Shown here: positions 8,617 through 16,157 of the stretch, in pieces
Position numbering within the stretch: position 1 is the stretch's first letter
Layout: each line of letters opens with the position of its first letter
Assembly: GCA_028748945.1 (NCBI GenBank)
Contig: JAQTOL010000008.1
Location: 1 to 19,521, forward strand
Length of the DNA: 19,521 bases
Origin: Paludibacter sp.
GTDB lineage: Bacteria > Bacteroidota > Bacteroidia > Bacteroidales > Paludibacteraceae
Direction of reading: 5' to 3'
The notes under the pieces: generated by a model
Told to the model about the DNA's origin: nothing
The model's database searches: none
What the model saw: the letters and a program-made list of their open reading frames with translations, nothing else
Position numbers and translations under genes: made by a program

Positions 8617-9942
8617 TTACCTGAAAACTTCAAACTTCTTTATCATTACTCCGTTTGAAGTGACTAAACGCAAGAGGTATATGCCATTATTTAATCCTGA
8701 AGTATTCATTTTACCTTCATTGTTATTTATTAAAGTCTTGACTATAGACTGACCATTTAAACTGAGAATTTCAGCATGGGAAACTTCGCAATTCAGTCTG
8801 AAATTTACAAAGTCAATTGCCGGGATTGGATAAATATTAAAATCAGTCTCCTTTAAAGTTTTAATCCCTGTCGTAAAATCAATAGATACTCCCGGCATAG
8901 ACATAACAAATTGTCCTTCACCCATGATAGTTACAATATTCCAAAAACCTGAGACATTGGTCAAATAATACGGGCTCTTGCTAACATCCAGGGTGGCCGC
9001 AATATTGTAGATGGCAGCATTACTTCCCTGTGTGACTGAATTTATTGAAACAGGATTTGAATCTTTATCGAAAAATTGTAATTGCTCGGACGTTAAGCCG
9101 CTCACTGATTTATAGAGATTAAGCGTAAAACCGCTACCGGTTATATTGCTTACAAATGCTCTATTTGCTACAATATTAGGTGAAGTCACAAGAAGTTGGA
9201 CAAATCCGCCAACATTAATTCCGTCGCCGGTTGCTTTAATTAAAAGCTGATAGCCTGCATCTGCAATCGTGGTAGTATAACTTAAATTGGTTGAATCAGG
9301 GATAGCCGTCATTTCAAATGTCACCGGATTTACCCGATACCATTGATAACTTAAGAATCCATTTATTGCAGAATCATCTGACAATTTTTTGACAGTAAAT
9401 GAAGCTAAAATACCCCGTCCGATATTGGGTGACATAATTCCGCTTAAATAAAAGCTCTCGTCCAGACCCCAACCGGCAAACCGGGTGTCAATTGAGGATA
9501 GTGGTGCATAAACTTCATTTGATGTATATCCGTTTTTTGGACCGCCATTAACAAGTAGTCTCAATTTGTATTCTGCATCAAAATTTAAAGTGAAATTATT
9601 ATAATTCGATGTCAGATCAGTTCCATTGTATTGGTAATTATTCCAGTGCGAACCATTATCTGTTGAATACTGCAAGGTATATGTTTCTGCTCCGAAAGCC
9701 GATGGCTCGGGGAAATTTAACTCGACCTCGTTTCTTGTGCCGGTATAAAATGTGTTATTCTCACGCTGACTGTGCCTTACAAAAAAACCGCTGATTTTAT
9801 TCGGAACTTCGGTAAATGGAGTAAACGTAGGTAAGCTTTCACCTTCGCCGGGTGTAAACTGGGCATAACCTGTTTGACAGGTTAATAATGCAGCCGCTAA
9901 AACAAGCAGATTTCTGCCATAATGAGTAAATCTTTTTTTCAT
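8617..9942 (-). CDS. Secreted protein with Ig-like region and T9SS sorting domain
   Basis: This is a 441-residue exported protein. The start is placed at 9942, not 15 codons upstream, because MKKRFTHYGRNLLVLAAALL begins a normal signal peptide ending near CQTGYAQF, while the upstream residues do not fit one. The middle is beta-rich with no recognised catalytic motif. Residues about 195-260 (LSYQWYRVNP, IPDSTNLSYT, DAGYQLLIKATG) resemble bacterial Ig-like repeats. The last ~75 residues are a type A sorting domain: FNIYPIPAIDFVNFRL, AEILSLNGQSIV, LNNGIYLLRL and ending IKKFEVF. It is therefore expected to be released or anchored by the Por system. The substrate or partner is unknown. It stands alone, with a terminator just downstream and no clear promoter match upstream. 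Confidence 0.85.
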   Translation of the reverse strand: MKKRFTHYGRNLLVLAAALLTCQTGYAQFTPGEGESLPTFTPFTEVPNKISGFFVRHSQRENNTFYTGTRNEVELNFPEPSAFGAETYTLQYSTDNGSHWNNYQYNGTDLTSNYNNFTLNFDAEYKLRLLVNGGPKNGYTSNEVYAPLSSIDTRFAGWGLDESFYLSGIMSPNIGRGILASFTVKKLSDDSAINGFLSYQWYRVNPVTFEMTAIPDSTNLSYTTTIADAGYQLLIKATGDGINVGGFVQLLVTSPNIVANRAFVSNITGSGFTLNLYKSVSGLTSEQLQFFDKDSNPVSINSVTQGSNAAIYNIAATLDVSKSPYYLTNVSGFWNIVTIMGEGQFVMSMPGVSIDFTTGIKTLKETDFNIYPIPAIDFVNFRLNCEVSHAEILSLNGQSIVKTLINNNEGKMNTSGLNNGIYLLRLVTSNGVMIKKFEVFR

Positions 9943-10292
9943 AATGATAAATTTTAGAATGAATACAGGGGAAATATTCAGGATCAAAATTGATATTTAT
10001 TTTTAATTCAGGATGTTGAGAAATACTCTGATATTGAGAAAATCTGGAAATTAGTTAACCCGGAAATATATATTTGTCAATAATGATTTTTATTTTAAAA
10101 CAATTAATCACATGTATAAAGATATCGGCTGCTAAAATACAAAAAAAACTAATTGATTGTGCATTTAAAGAAGTATTTATGATTATTTTAAGAGAAATAA
10201 GTCACAGATGTGCAATGCTTCAATGATGACTAAAACATCAATTCGCAGAGCCTGTATAATGGAAGTTTAAAAAATTATGGACAATGGGTGTG
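9943..10292. other. Intergenic region without a gene
   Basis: About 350 bp of A+T-rich DNA separate the T9SS gene start from the terminal hairpin of the next operon. I see no ORF, RNA or repeat of note. It must contain the promoter of the T9SS gene, but no exact TAnnTTTG box was found on the minus strand. Confidence 0.5.
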
Positions 10293-10323
10293 AAAATAAC
10301 GATTCAATATAAATCGTTATTTT
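10293..10323 (-). terminator. Hairpin enclosing the stop codon of the exbB-exbD operon
   Basis: A perfect 11-bp inverted repeat (10293-10303 with 10313-10323) surrounds a 9-nt loop that contains the TGA stop codon (10306-10304) of the last operon gene. On the minus strand the 3' arm ends in TTATTTT. It is likely the operon terminator or a 3'-end stabiliser, unusual in overlapping the final codons. Confidence 0.55.
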
Positions 10324-11215
10324 TATATTTTCCAACAATCTCTTCAATGACAGAATCTTGATTTTCTTTATGAAATTCGGTTTTCAGGTCGGTTCCGAAA
10401 ATTTTCCCCACTCCATACCAGAATGAAGCAGAAAAACCTCCCTTGTAGTCTTTAATGATATCGTAACCGGTTTTATTGGTTTCCCGGGCAATGAGTTTAA
10501 GTAAAAGTGCGCCTTGTGATCTTGTCATGGTGCGCACGGCATTTTCATATTCCTTAAACAGTGTTTTCTCGGTTTCCCTGATTAACTTCTTCTGGTCAGA
10601 TTCATTCGTCATAGTACTGAGTTGTTTGTTTAGATTCTCAATAATCTCACGGGTTTTGAGTGCATAAGGGTAAACTTTCCTGAAATTGCGAATGTTTACG
10701 TAGTTTTTAGCGTAATACTGATATTTTTCCCGTTCTTTTTGGTAACGCTGATTATTGGCATCCGGGCGGGTTAATGCTTTCTGTAACTGTGCGATTTGAG
10801 TACTAATGACCGAATCCCTGGCAACCTGTTCCAGCGAATCCTTTTTTACTGATTGAACAATTTCAGGTTTGGGCACAACAAGTGTATCGGGAATGTCCTG
10901 AGCCTGTGCTTCCTGTTCGGCAGTTGAACGTTCGGTTTGCTGTGGTTTCAGCGCACCTTTCTCTTTCGATAGACTTTCGGACGATTTATCTTTTTGGTCG
11001 GTAAACGGATCTTTTCCCGGGGAGGTGAGTTGTATATCATCGGGGGTAGCGTTTTCCAGTTGAAGTTCTAAATCATCTAACTCGGCATTGGATAGTGAAG
11101 ATGATTGTTCTCCGGAAAATTCGAGACTAAGCAGACCAAAAAGCAATAATTGAATGGAAAGAGTAACGAATGCTGCAATAATACGGCTTTTATACTTAGT
11201 AGGAAAACTCATCAT
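10304..11215 (-). CDS. Membrane-anchored protein with C-terminal DUF4294-like domain, in the TonB/TolA position
   Basis: This 303-residue protein has one N-terminal transmembrane helix (about 11-33, RIIAAFVTLSIQLLLFGLLS) after a short basic cytoplasmic tail, the topology of TonB and TolA. A charged linker rich in Gln, Glu, Lys and Ser spans about 35-155 and could cross part of the periplasm. Residues about 158-298 look like DUF4294, a Bacteroidota domain: a helical start (YYAKNYVNIRNFRKVYPYAL), then MTRSQGALLLKLIARETNKT, GYDIIKDYKGGFSASFWYGV and GKIFGTDLK. No TonB C-terminal motif is seen. It is the third gene of an operon with exbB and exbD (94-bp gap), so coupling to that proton channel is inferred. 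Two Met codons open the frame (11215 and 11212), and either could start it. Confidence 0.8.
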   Translation of the reverse strand: MMSFPTKYKSRIIAAFVTLSIQLLLFGLLSLEFSGEQSSSLSNAELDDLELQLENATPDDIQLTSPGKDPFTDQKDKSSESLSKEKGALKPQQTERSTAEQEAQAQDIPDTLVVPKPEIVQSVKKDSLEQVARDSVISTQIAQLQKALTRPDANNQRYQKEREKYQYYAKNYVNIRNFRKVYPYALKTREIIENLNKQLSTMTNESDQKKLIRETEKTLFKEYENAVRTMTRSQGALLLKLIARETNKTGYDIIKDYKGGFSASFWYGVGKIFGTDLKTEFHKENQDSVIEEIVGKYKNNDLY

Positions 11216-11309
11216 TTGCAGGGTTCGGTTATTATCTTCAACGTTTATTATGCTAAATGAATATTGAAGAGCGATTGATTGATTTGATTCTGTTTATTGA
11301 ATCAATTTA

Positions 11310-11705
11310 CTATTCTTTTTTTGTAGCCAAAATCATTTTTACATTGAGTTTATTCCCAATTTCCAACACATTGACCAGTTGCTGAATTGCTAATGTATTG
11401 TCACAGCGCAAAACGACAAATGCTTCTTTGTCTTTACCGGTTTCGACGGCCAGTACATTTTGTAGTTGGTCGAAAGGAACCAACTTGTTATTGACAAAGT
11501 ATTGCAAATCTTTATTTACCGACAACAGAATTTCTTTTTTATGGATGGACTGAGTATTTCTGGCACTTGGTAAATTAAGTTTAATAACATTCGGATTTAA
11601 AAGCGTGGATACAATGATGAAGAACAACATTAGGAAAAACATAATGTCATTCATCGAAGATGTAAATATCTCCGCACTTGGTTTCTTCTTTGATTGTAAA
11701 TTCAT
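11310..11705 (-). CDS. ExbD/TolR-family proton-channel subunit
   Basis: This is a 131-residue biopolymer-transport protein that works with ExbB to turn proton flow into movement of a TonB-like partner. It has a short cytoplasmic N-terminus, one transmembrane helix (about 18-37, MNDIMFFLMLFFIIVSTLL), and a small periplasmic domain with the family's ending (AFVVLRCDN, then QQLVNVLEIGNKLNVKMILA). Asp20 at the start of the helix corresponds to the essential proton-carrying Asp. The usual family length is about 130-150, so it is complete. It is the middle gene of the operon, 58 bp after exbB. Sequence alone cannot separate an ExbD role from a TolR role, and the downstream gene is neither TonB nor TolA. 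Confidence 0.9.
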   Translation of the reverse strand: MNLQSKKKPSAEIFTSSMNDIMFFLMLFFIIVSTLLNPNVIKLNLPSARNTQSIHKKEILLSVNKDLQYFVNNKLVPFDQLQNVLAVETGKDKEAFVVLRCDNTLAIQQLVNVLEIGNKLNVKMILATKKE

Positions 11706-11763
11706 AGTTTAATAATTATTTTAGCCGGGAAAATGTAAATGATACAGGAGAAACAGTCTGATT

Positions 11764-12471
11764 TCACTTCTTTGGTTCCTGTAAAAAATCAATAAAGTTC
11801 ATTGCGTTACGCTCCATTTTATTTACAACCTTTCCTATTTTAATGTTGAGCCAGTTATAAAAAACAAATGCTAAAATACCTACAATAAGCCCCGACGCAC
11901 TCGAAACCATTTTCACATAAAGACCAGAAGAAACTGACCCAATACTAACGTCGCTGGTTTGCGAAATGTCGAAGAATATTTTGATAACTCCCAAAATGGT
12001 TCCCAAAAAACCGAACATGGGTGCAATACCTGCAATAACCGCCAGAACTGGTAGTCCTTTTTCCAGTTCATAGACTTCGAACTTTCCTACAATTTCAATT
12101 GATTCTTCAATTTCCTTAATGGGACGTCCGATTCTTTTTATGCCTTTCTCCAGCATACGGGCAATAGGCATGGTGTTTTTTTCGCATAAGGCCAGTGCTT
12201 TATCCATTTTTTCGGTCTCAATTAAAACCTGTATATCATCCATAAAGTTCCCTTCGCTTGCAGAGGCATCACGAATGGTAATATACCTTTCTATAAAAAT
12301 ATATATGGCTGTTACTAATAGAATCCCAATCGGAATCATAATTACCCCTCCCTTTTGGATGATATCCCAAAGGGAAACATTAGCCGGTTTTGATACAACC
12401 GGAATGGAGTTTACAGCAGAACTAACAGTATCTATTATTGGTTGGGCTTGAAGAATAAGTGAAAGTACCAT
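11764..12471 (-). CDS. ExbB/TolQ/MotA-family proton-channel protein
   Basis: This 235-residue inner-membrane protein is the pentameric channel partner of ExbD. Three hydrophobic segments are visible: about 35-58 (GGVIMIPIGILLVTAIYIFI), about 140-165 (LPVLAVIAGIAPMFGFLGTI then LGVIKIFF), and about 187-207 (ASGLIVGILAFVFYNWL). The family signature is APMFGFLGTILGVIKIF, and a cytoplasmic loop lies between helices 1 and 2. A hydrophobic start (MVLSLILQAQ) precedes the first helix; no ATG exists upstream in frame, so the start is kept at 12471. It is the first gene of a three-gene operon, and a TACTTTTG box lies 83 bp upstream. Confidence 0.93.
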   Translation of the reverse strand: MVLSLILQAQPIIDTVSSAVNSIPVVSKPANVSLWDIIQKGGVIMIPIGILLVTAIYIFIERYITIRDASASEGNFMDDIQVLIETEKMDKALALCEKNTMPIARMLEKGIKRIGRPIKEIEESIEIVGKFEVYELEKGLPVLAVIAGIAPMFGFLGTILGVIKIFFDISQTSDVSIGSVSSGLYVKMVSSASGLIVGILAFVFYNWLNIKIGKVVNKMERNAMNFIDFLQEPKK

Positions 12472-12554
12472 AATTGTATTTATTGGATTATAAGTTATTT
12501 TTACTGCAAAATGTAGGATGGTTATATAAATAATTCAGACTAAAAAATATTTTA

Positions 12555-12562
12555 CAAAAGTA
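12555..12562 (-). promoter_or_regulatory. Likely -7 box of the exbB-exbD-DUF4294 operon
   Basis: On the minus strand this reads TACTTTTG, an exact TAnnTTTG match, 83 bp before the exbB start. No good TTTG is found at the expected -33 spacing, so the assignment is tentative. Confidence 0.4.
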
Positions 12563-12826
12563 TGTTTTTTAATCAATTAATGTTTTTATCCGGGACAAAG
12601 TCACTATGTATTTATAGTTTTTTCAATAAACGAAAGTCAATTGTTTATAAATTTATATTTCAGTTCAGGGCAATTCTTGTATTTTGATTAAAATTGATTG
12701 GGAAACGCACAAAATCTATACCGGTTTATGAGAAAATTAAAATCCGAATGACTTTTATTTGACTTTTCGTAAACCGCTTTGAAATAAATTCTTATTCGAT
12801 GCAAAAAGCAATTGAAAAGGAAATAA
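12563..12826. other. Divergent intergenic region without a gene
   Basis: This is the central part of the 427-bp gap between the exbB operon and the Y_Y_Y regulator gene. It is A+T-rich, has no ORF worth noting, and shows no clear repeat. Confidence 0.5.
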
Positions 12827-12858
12827 TTTTGTCATGTCAAAGAACTTTACGTAATTTG
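12827..12858 (+). promoter_or_regulatory. Possible promoter of the Y_Y_Y regulator gene
   Basis: TTTTG at 12827-12831 and TAATTTG at 12852-12858 are 20 bp apart. This is close to the Bacteroidota consensus but one base short in the -7 box. It lies 40 bp upstream of the start codon. Confidence 0.4.
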
Positions 12859-12898
12859 TAATCCGAATTCATACTATCAGAGTTAATCTTAATCACAC

Positions 12899-15760
12899 AT
12901 GAATACATCGTCTTTAAAACATTTGCTCTATTTATTGATTTTCAATTCTTTTTTTTCCTTTGGTCAGGAGTTCACACCGATAGTTAGTCAGTTTAGTAAG
13001 AAAGACTACAACGCATCCAATCAGAACTGGGCCGTAGCCCAAAGTGAAGATGGCACTTTATATTTTGGGAATAACCAGGGTCTGCTGGAGTTTGATGGTT
13101 CGTTGTGGCAACTGTACAATATCCCCGGGAATAAAACCGTTCGCTCCCTGTTGATAAAGAATAACCGGATTTTTGTCGGTTCATTCGAGGAGTTCGGTTA
13201 TTTTGAGAAGAACGGGAATGGACAATTGATTTACACCTCCCTCTCGGCCAAATTGCATAACTATAAAATGATGAATGACGAAATCTGGAATATCCTGGAT
13301 TATAACGGCACCATCATTTTTCAATCTTTTACTTCGTATTTTACATACAAAGATGGCGTGGTGGAAGGAATACGATGCCCTTTTACCTTTCTTTTCTTCA
13401 ATATATACAACAACAAAATCTATACGCATACCGATCAGTTGGGATTTAGTTCTTTTGATTTCAAGACCAATAATTTTGTCCCCGTTAAAAATAAGATTTT
13501 AAAGAGCCCTGTTATCTCTGTATTGACTTTTGATCAGTCTCACGCACTGTTGGTGACACAATCGGATGGCTTATTCTTATTCGATGGCGTCAACATTTCG
13601 AAATTTGCCACCGAAGCCGACGATGAATTAAAAAAAGGGGAAGTTAACCGGGCAGTTATTTCACCGGATGGTTTAATTGTGGTAGGCACAATTTTAAACG
13701 GCGTTACGGCGATAAACCGGGAGGGCAAAAAACGCTGGACACTGAACACGTCCAATGTGCTTCAAAACAATACCGTGTTGGGTATGTTTTGCGATCGGGA
13801 TAATAATTTATGGTTAGCTCTGGATAAAGGTATTTCGCTTCTGCAACTCAATTCATCCATTCACTATATCCGTTCATTTAATCCCTCTGTTGGCTCTGTT
13901 TATTCGCTCAGCTATCATGCGCCCGATTTATTCATCGGGACAAACCAGGGACTTTACAGAGCCGATTTAAGTTTAAGCAATAAAAGCATCAAAAACCTGC
14001 GCTTGGAACCCAAAATAAAGGGACAGGTCTGGAGTATTAATAGTTTTGATAACCAGCAAATTTGCGGGAATAATGAAGAAACTTATACGATAACTCCCGG
14101 GGAGACTCAGGTTCTTTCGCCGGTTAAAGGTGGAATTTGTATCCGGAAAGGAATCATTCATGGAAAAGAGGTGCTGGTACAAGGCACTTATACACAACTT
14201 TGTATTTATGAGAAAGTGAAGGGGAAATGGACATTCAATCATGCCGTCGATGGCTTTCTGAACCCGATTCGTTACCTCGAAATTGATTATACCGGAACTA
14301 TTTGGGCGAGCCATTTGCATCAGGGATTGTATGCCATTCAACTGACTCCCGATTTACATAAAATTGAACACGTAACAAAATTTAAAACGCTTGATAACAA
14401 ACACGAATATCCGATCAATGTGTTTTCTATCAACAACCGGGTGGTTTTTACTGATAATACGGCTTTTTACACCTACGATGATATAAAGAAAAAGATTGTT
14501 CCTTATGACGAGCTGAATAAAAGCCTGGGTTATTTTTCACATGCGTACCGGGTTTGTTATTTCAACGCTGATTTGTATTGGTTTATTCGTGATGGTGAAT
14601 CAGCGCTGGTTCAGGTAAAACCGGGAGCCATTAAATTGTTGGATGTGGTTCAATATGCCCTTTTCCTGAATCAGACCGTCGACGATTATCAAAATATAAT
14701 TCCCATCTCGGAAAATGAATGTCTGTTTACGCTTGAAAACGGACTGGCTTTGTATCGCACGCATAAGTCTTCAGGAAAAGCGTTGAATACAAAACTGATG
14801 ATAAAAAGTATTCAAACCTCCGATGCCGAATCGAAAGAAACGGTCTATCTTCCCATTTCAGCTAAAACTCCGTCAACAACTCCATACAAACGAAATAACA
14901 TTGTTTTTACTGTATTTTATCCGCAGTTTACAAACTTAAATAATATAAAATTCCGCTATAAACTGGAAGGTTTGGATGCCGTATGGAGTGATCCGACTGC
15001 TTCTTCACGAAAAGTGTACAATTACTTACCGCACGGAGAATACCTGTTAAAAGCTCAGGTACTGACCAAAAGTGGAATTAAACTCTCGGAAGTCAGCTAT
15101 TCGTTCGAGGTAGAACCGCCATTCTATTTGAGTCCGGCAGCAAAAATTATTTATGCCTTGCTGATTATGCTGTTGGCTGTCGGTTTATACCTGTATATTT
15201 TACGGTTAATACATGTAAAAAAAGAAAAAGTCCGCGTCGAACAGGAAGAAATCCGGCAGAAGGAAATTGAAAAAAGGGAGCAAAAAATCATTGCCCTTCA
15301 AAAGGAAAAATTAGACTCCGAACTCGTTGTAAAAAGCAAGGAACTGGCTGTATCGACCATGACGATTATCAAGAAAAATGAAATTCTGGTGACGATAAAA
15401 GAAGAAGTAATACAGCAGAAAGAAGCCCTGGGTTCGCAGTATCCAAACAAGTATTACGATAAACTGATTCGGTTGCTGGACGAGAATCTGTCGTCGGAAG
15501 AGGACTGGGCCATTTTTCAGACCAATTTCGACCGCATTCATGAGAACTTCTTCCGGAATCTGCACATCAAATATCCCGAATTCACTTCCAACGATTTGCG
15601 TTTTTGTGCCTATTTACGTCTTAATTCCTCCAGTAAGGATATTGCACACCTGATGAATATTTCGCTCAAAGGAGTGGAAGTAGCCCGTTCGCGCATCCGC
15701 AAGAAAATAGGGCTTCCATCAACCAAAAGCCTGACGGAGTTTATGATAGAGTTTAAATAA
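12899..15760 (+). CDS. Transmembrane one-component regulator: beta-propeller, Y_Y_Y domain, coiled coil, LuxR-like HTH
   Basis: This 953-residue membrane protein likely senses a ligand outside the inner membrane and binds DNA inside. Residues 1-22 are a signal peptide. Residues about 23-660 contain two-component-regulator propeller repeats (for example EDGTLYFGNNQGLLEFDGS, DRDNNLWLALDKGISLLQL). A Y_Y_Y domain follows at about 669-742 (FRYKLEGLDAVWSD, YNYLPHGEYLLKAQ), then a transmembrane helix at about 748-770 and a Lys/Glu-rich coiled coil at about 773-845. The C-terminus (about 885-953) is a LuxR/GerE-like helix-turn-helix: FTSNDLRFCAYLRLN, SSKDIAHLMNISLKGVEVAR, SRIRKKIGL. There is no histidine kinase, ATPase or receiver domain, so it is not a classical hybrid two-component sensor. 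Its target is unknown. It is convergent with a TPR regulator that has the same type of C-terminal half. Confidence 0.88.
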   Translation: MNTSSLKHLLYLLIFNSFFSFGQEFTPIVSQFSKKDYNASNQNWAVAQSEDGTLYFGNNQGLLEFDGSLWQLYNIPGNKTVRSLLIKNNRIFVGSFEEFGYFEKNGNGQLIYTSLSAKLHNYKMMNDEIWNILDYNGTIIFQSFTSYFTYKDGVVEGIRCPFTFLFFNIYNNKIYTHTDQLGFSSFDFKTNNFVPVKNKILKSPVISVLTFDQSHALLVTQSDGLFLFDGVNISKFATEADDELKKGEVNRAVISPDGLIVVGTILNGVTAINREGKKRWTLNTSNVLQNNTVLGMFCDRDNNLWLALDKGISLLQLNSSIHYIRSFNPSVGSVYSLSYHAPDLFIGTNQGLYRADLSLSNKSIKNLRLEPKIKGQVWSINSFDNQQICGNNEETYTITPGETQVLSPVKGGICIRKGIIHGKEVLVQGTYTQLCIYEKVKGKWTFNHAVDGFLNPIRYLEIDYTGTIWASHLHQGLYAIQLTPDLHKIEHVTKFKTLDNKHEYPINVFSINNRVVFTDNTAFYTYDDIKKKIVPYDELNKSLGYFSHAYRVCYFNADLYWFIRDGESALVQVKPGAIKLLDVVQYALFLNQTVDDYQNIIPISENECLFTLENGLALYRTHKSSGKALNTKLMIKSIQTSDAESKETVYLPISAKTPSTTPYKRNNIVFTVFYPQFTNLNNIKFRYKLEGLDAVWSDPTASSRKVYNYLPHGEYLLKAQVLTKSGIKLSEVSYSFEVEPPFYLSPAAKIIYALLIMLLAVGLYLYILRLIHVKKEKVRVEQEEIRQKEIEKREQKIIALQKEKLDSELVVKSKELAVSTMTIIKKNEILVTIKEEVIQQKEALGSQYPNKYYDKLIRLLDENLSSEEDWAIFQTNFDRIHENFFRNLHIKYPEFTSNDLRFCAYLRLNSSSKDIAHLMNISLKGVEVARSRIRKKIGLPSTKSLTEFMIEFK

Positions 15761-15763
15761 GGG

Positions 15764-15820
15764 CTCTTTTCTTCAACTCAAAGGATGACTTGGAGTCATC
15801 CTATGAGTTGAAGAAAAGAG
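15764..15820 (+). repeat. Long hairpin just after the Y_Y_Y regulator gene
   Basis: A perfect 17-bp outer stem (15764-15780 with 15804-15820) and, across a 2x2 internal loop, an 8-bp inner stem (15783-15790 with 15794-15801) have a TGG loop. The hairpin begins 4 bp after the stop codon. No T run follows, so it may be a transcript-end stabiliser, a palindromic repeat or an atypical terminator. Confidence 0.7.
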
Positions 15821-15879
15821 AATAGACTGCGGATTGCCGCCTCTGCTGCCGCGCGATTGTAACACGTGACAGGTAACGG

Positions 15880-16049
15880 AATAGAACGCGGATTTATGCT
15901 GGTTTAGCTGATTAAGAAACGAATTTGAAAAAATGCAAGCATTTTTGATTTTTCTCTTAAATCAACCCCGATTTATCGGGGTTTTAAATCCGTATTGAAT
16001 ATGAAAAATTCGTCTTATCCGCTGTATCTGCGAAAATCCGCGTTCTATT
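15880..16049. repeat. 170-bp inverted-repeat (MITE/REP-like) element
   Basis: The outer 16 bases are perfect inverted copies (15880-15895 AATAGAACGCGGATTT; 16034-16049 its complement). The similarity continues inward with mismatches to about 15928 and 16005 (both arms run through CGGAT/GCTGAT-like motifs to AAGA-ACGAATTT). Inside are two further hairpins, at 15929-15946 and 15964-15983. There is no ORF. The gap holds only this element and the preceding hairpin, between two convergent regulator genes. Confidence 0.65.
15964..15985 (+). terminator. Terminator-like hairpin inside the inverted-repeat element
   Basis: A perfect 8-bp G+C-rich stem (15964-15971 with 15976-15983, loop TTTA) ends in TTTT. 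It may terminate transcripts arriving from the plus-strand regulator gene, or simply be the core of the repeat element. Confidence 0.5.
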
Positions 16050-16157
16050 TTTAAATTTTTCTTTGCGATATTGAATATGGATTTATTCAAACATAAGATT
16101 TTTAAACATGTTTAATTAATTACTAATTTTTCACAATCCATACTGCAGGATTGTGAT

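Noticed and set aside
9943..9987. N-terminal extension of the 441-aa T9SS protein to the upstream Met
   Set aside because: The extra 15 residues would precede a normal Lys/Arg-started signal peptide; the ATG at 9942 is the better start.
10304..11215. Ordinary TonB or TolA protein
   Set aside because: Topology fits, but the C-terminal domain has DUF4294-type motifs (SQGALLLKLIARET, GGFSASFWYG) and no TonB C-terminal motif, and the linker lacks the usual Pro-Lys/Glu-Pro repeats.
12899..15760. Hybrid two-component sensor kinase
   Set aside because: The sensor half is similar to that class, but no histidine kinase, ATPase, receiver or AraC domain follows; the C-terminus is a LuxR-like HTH.
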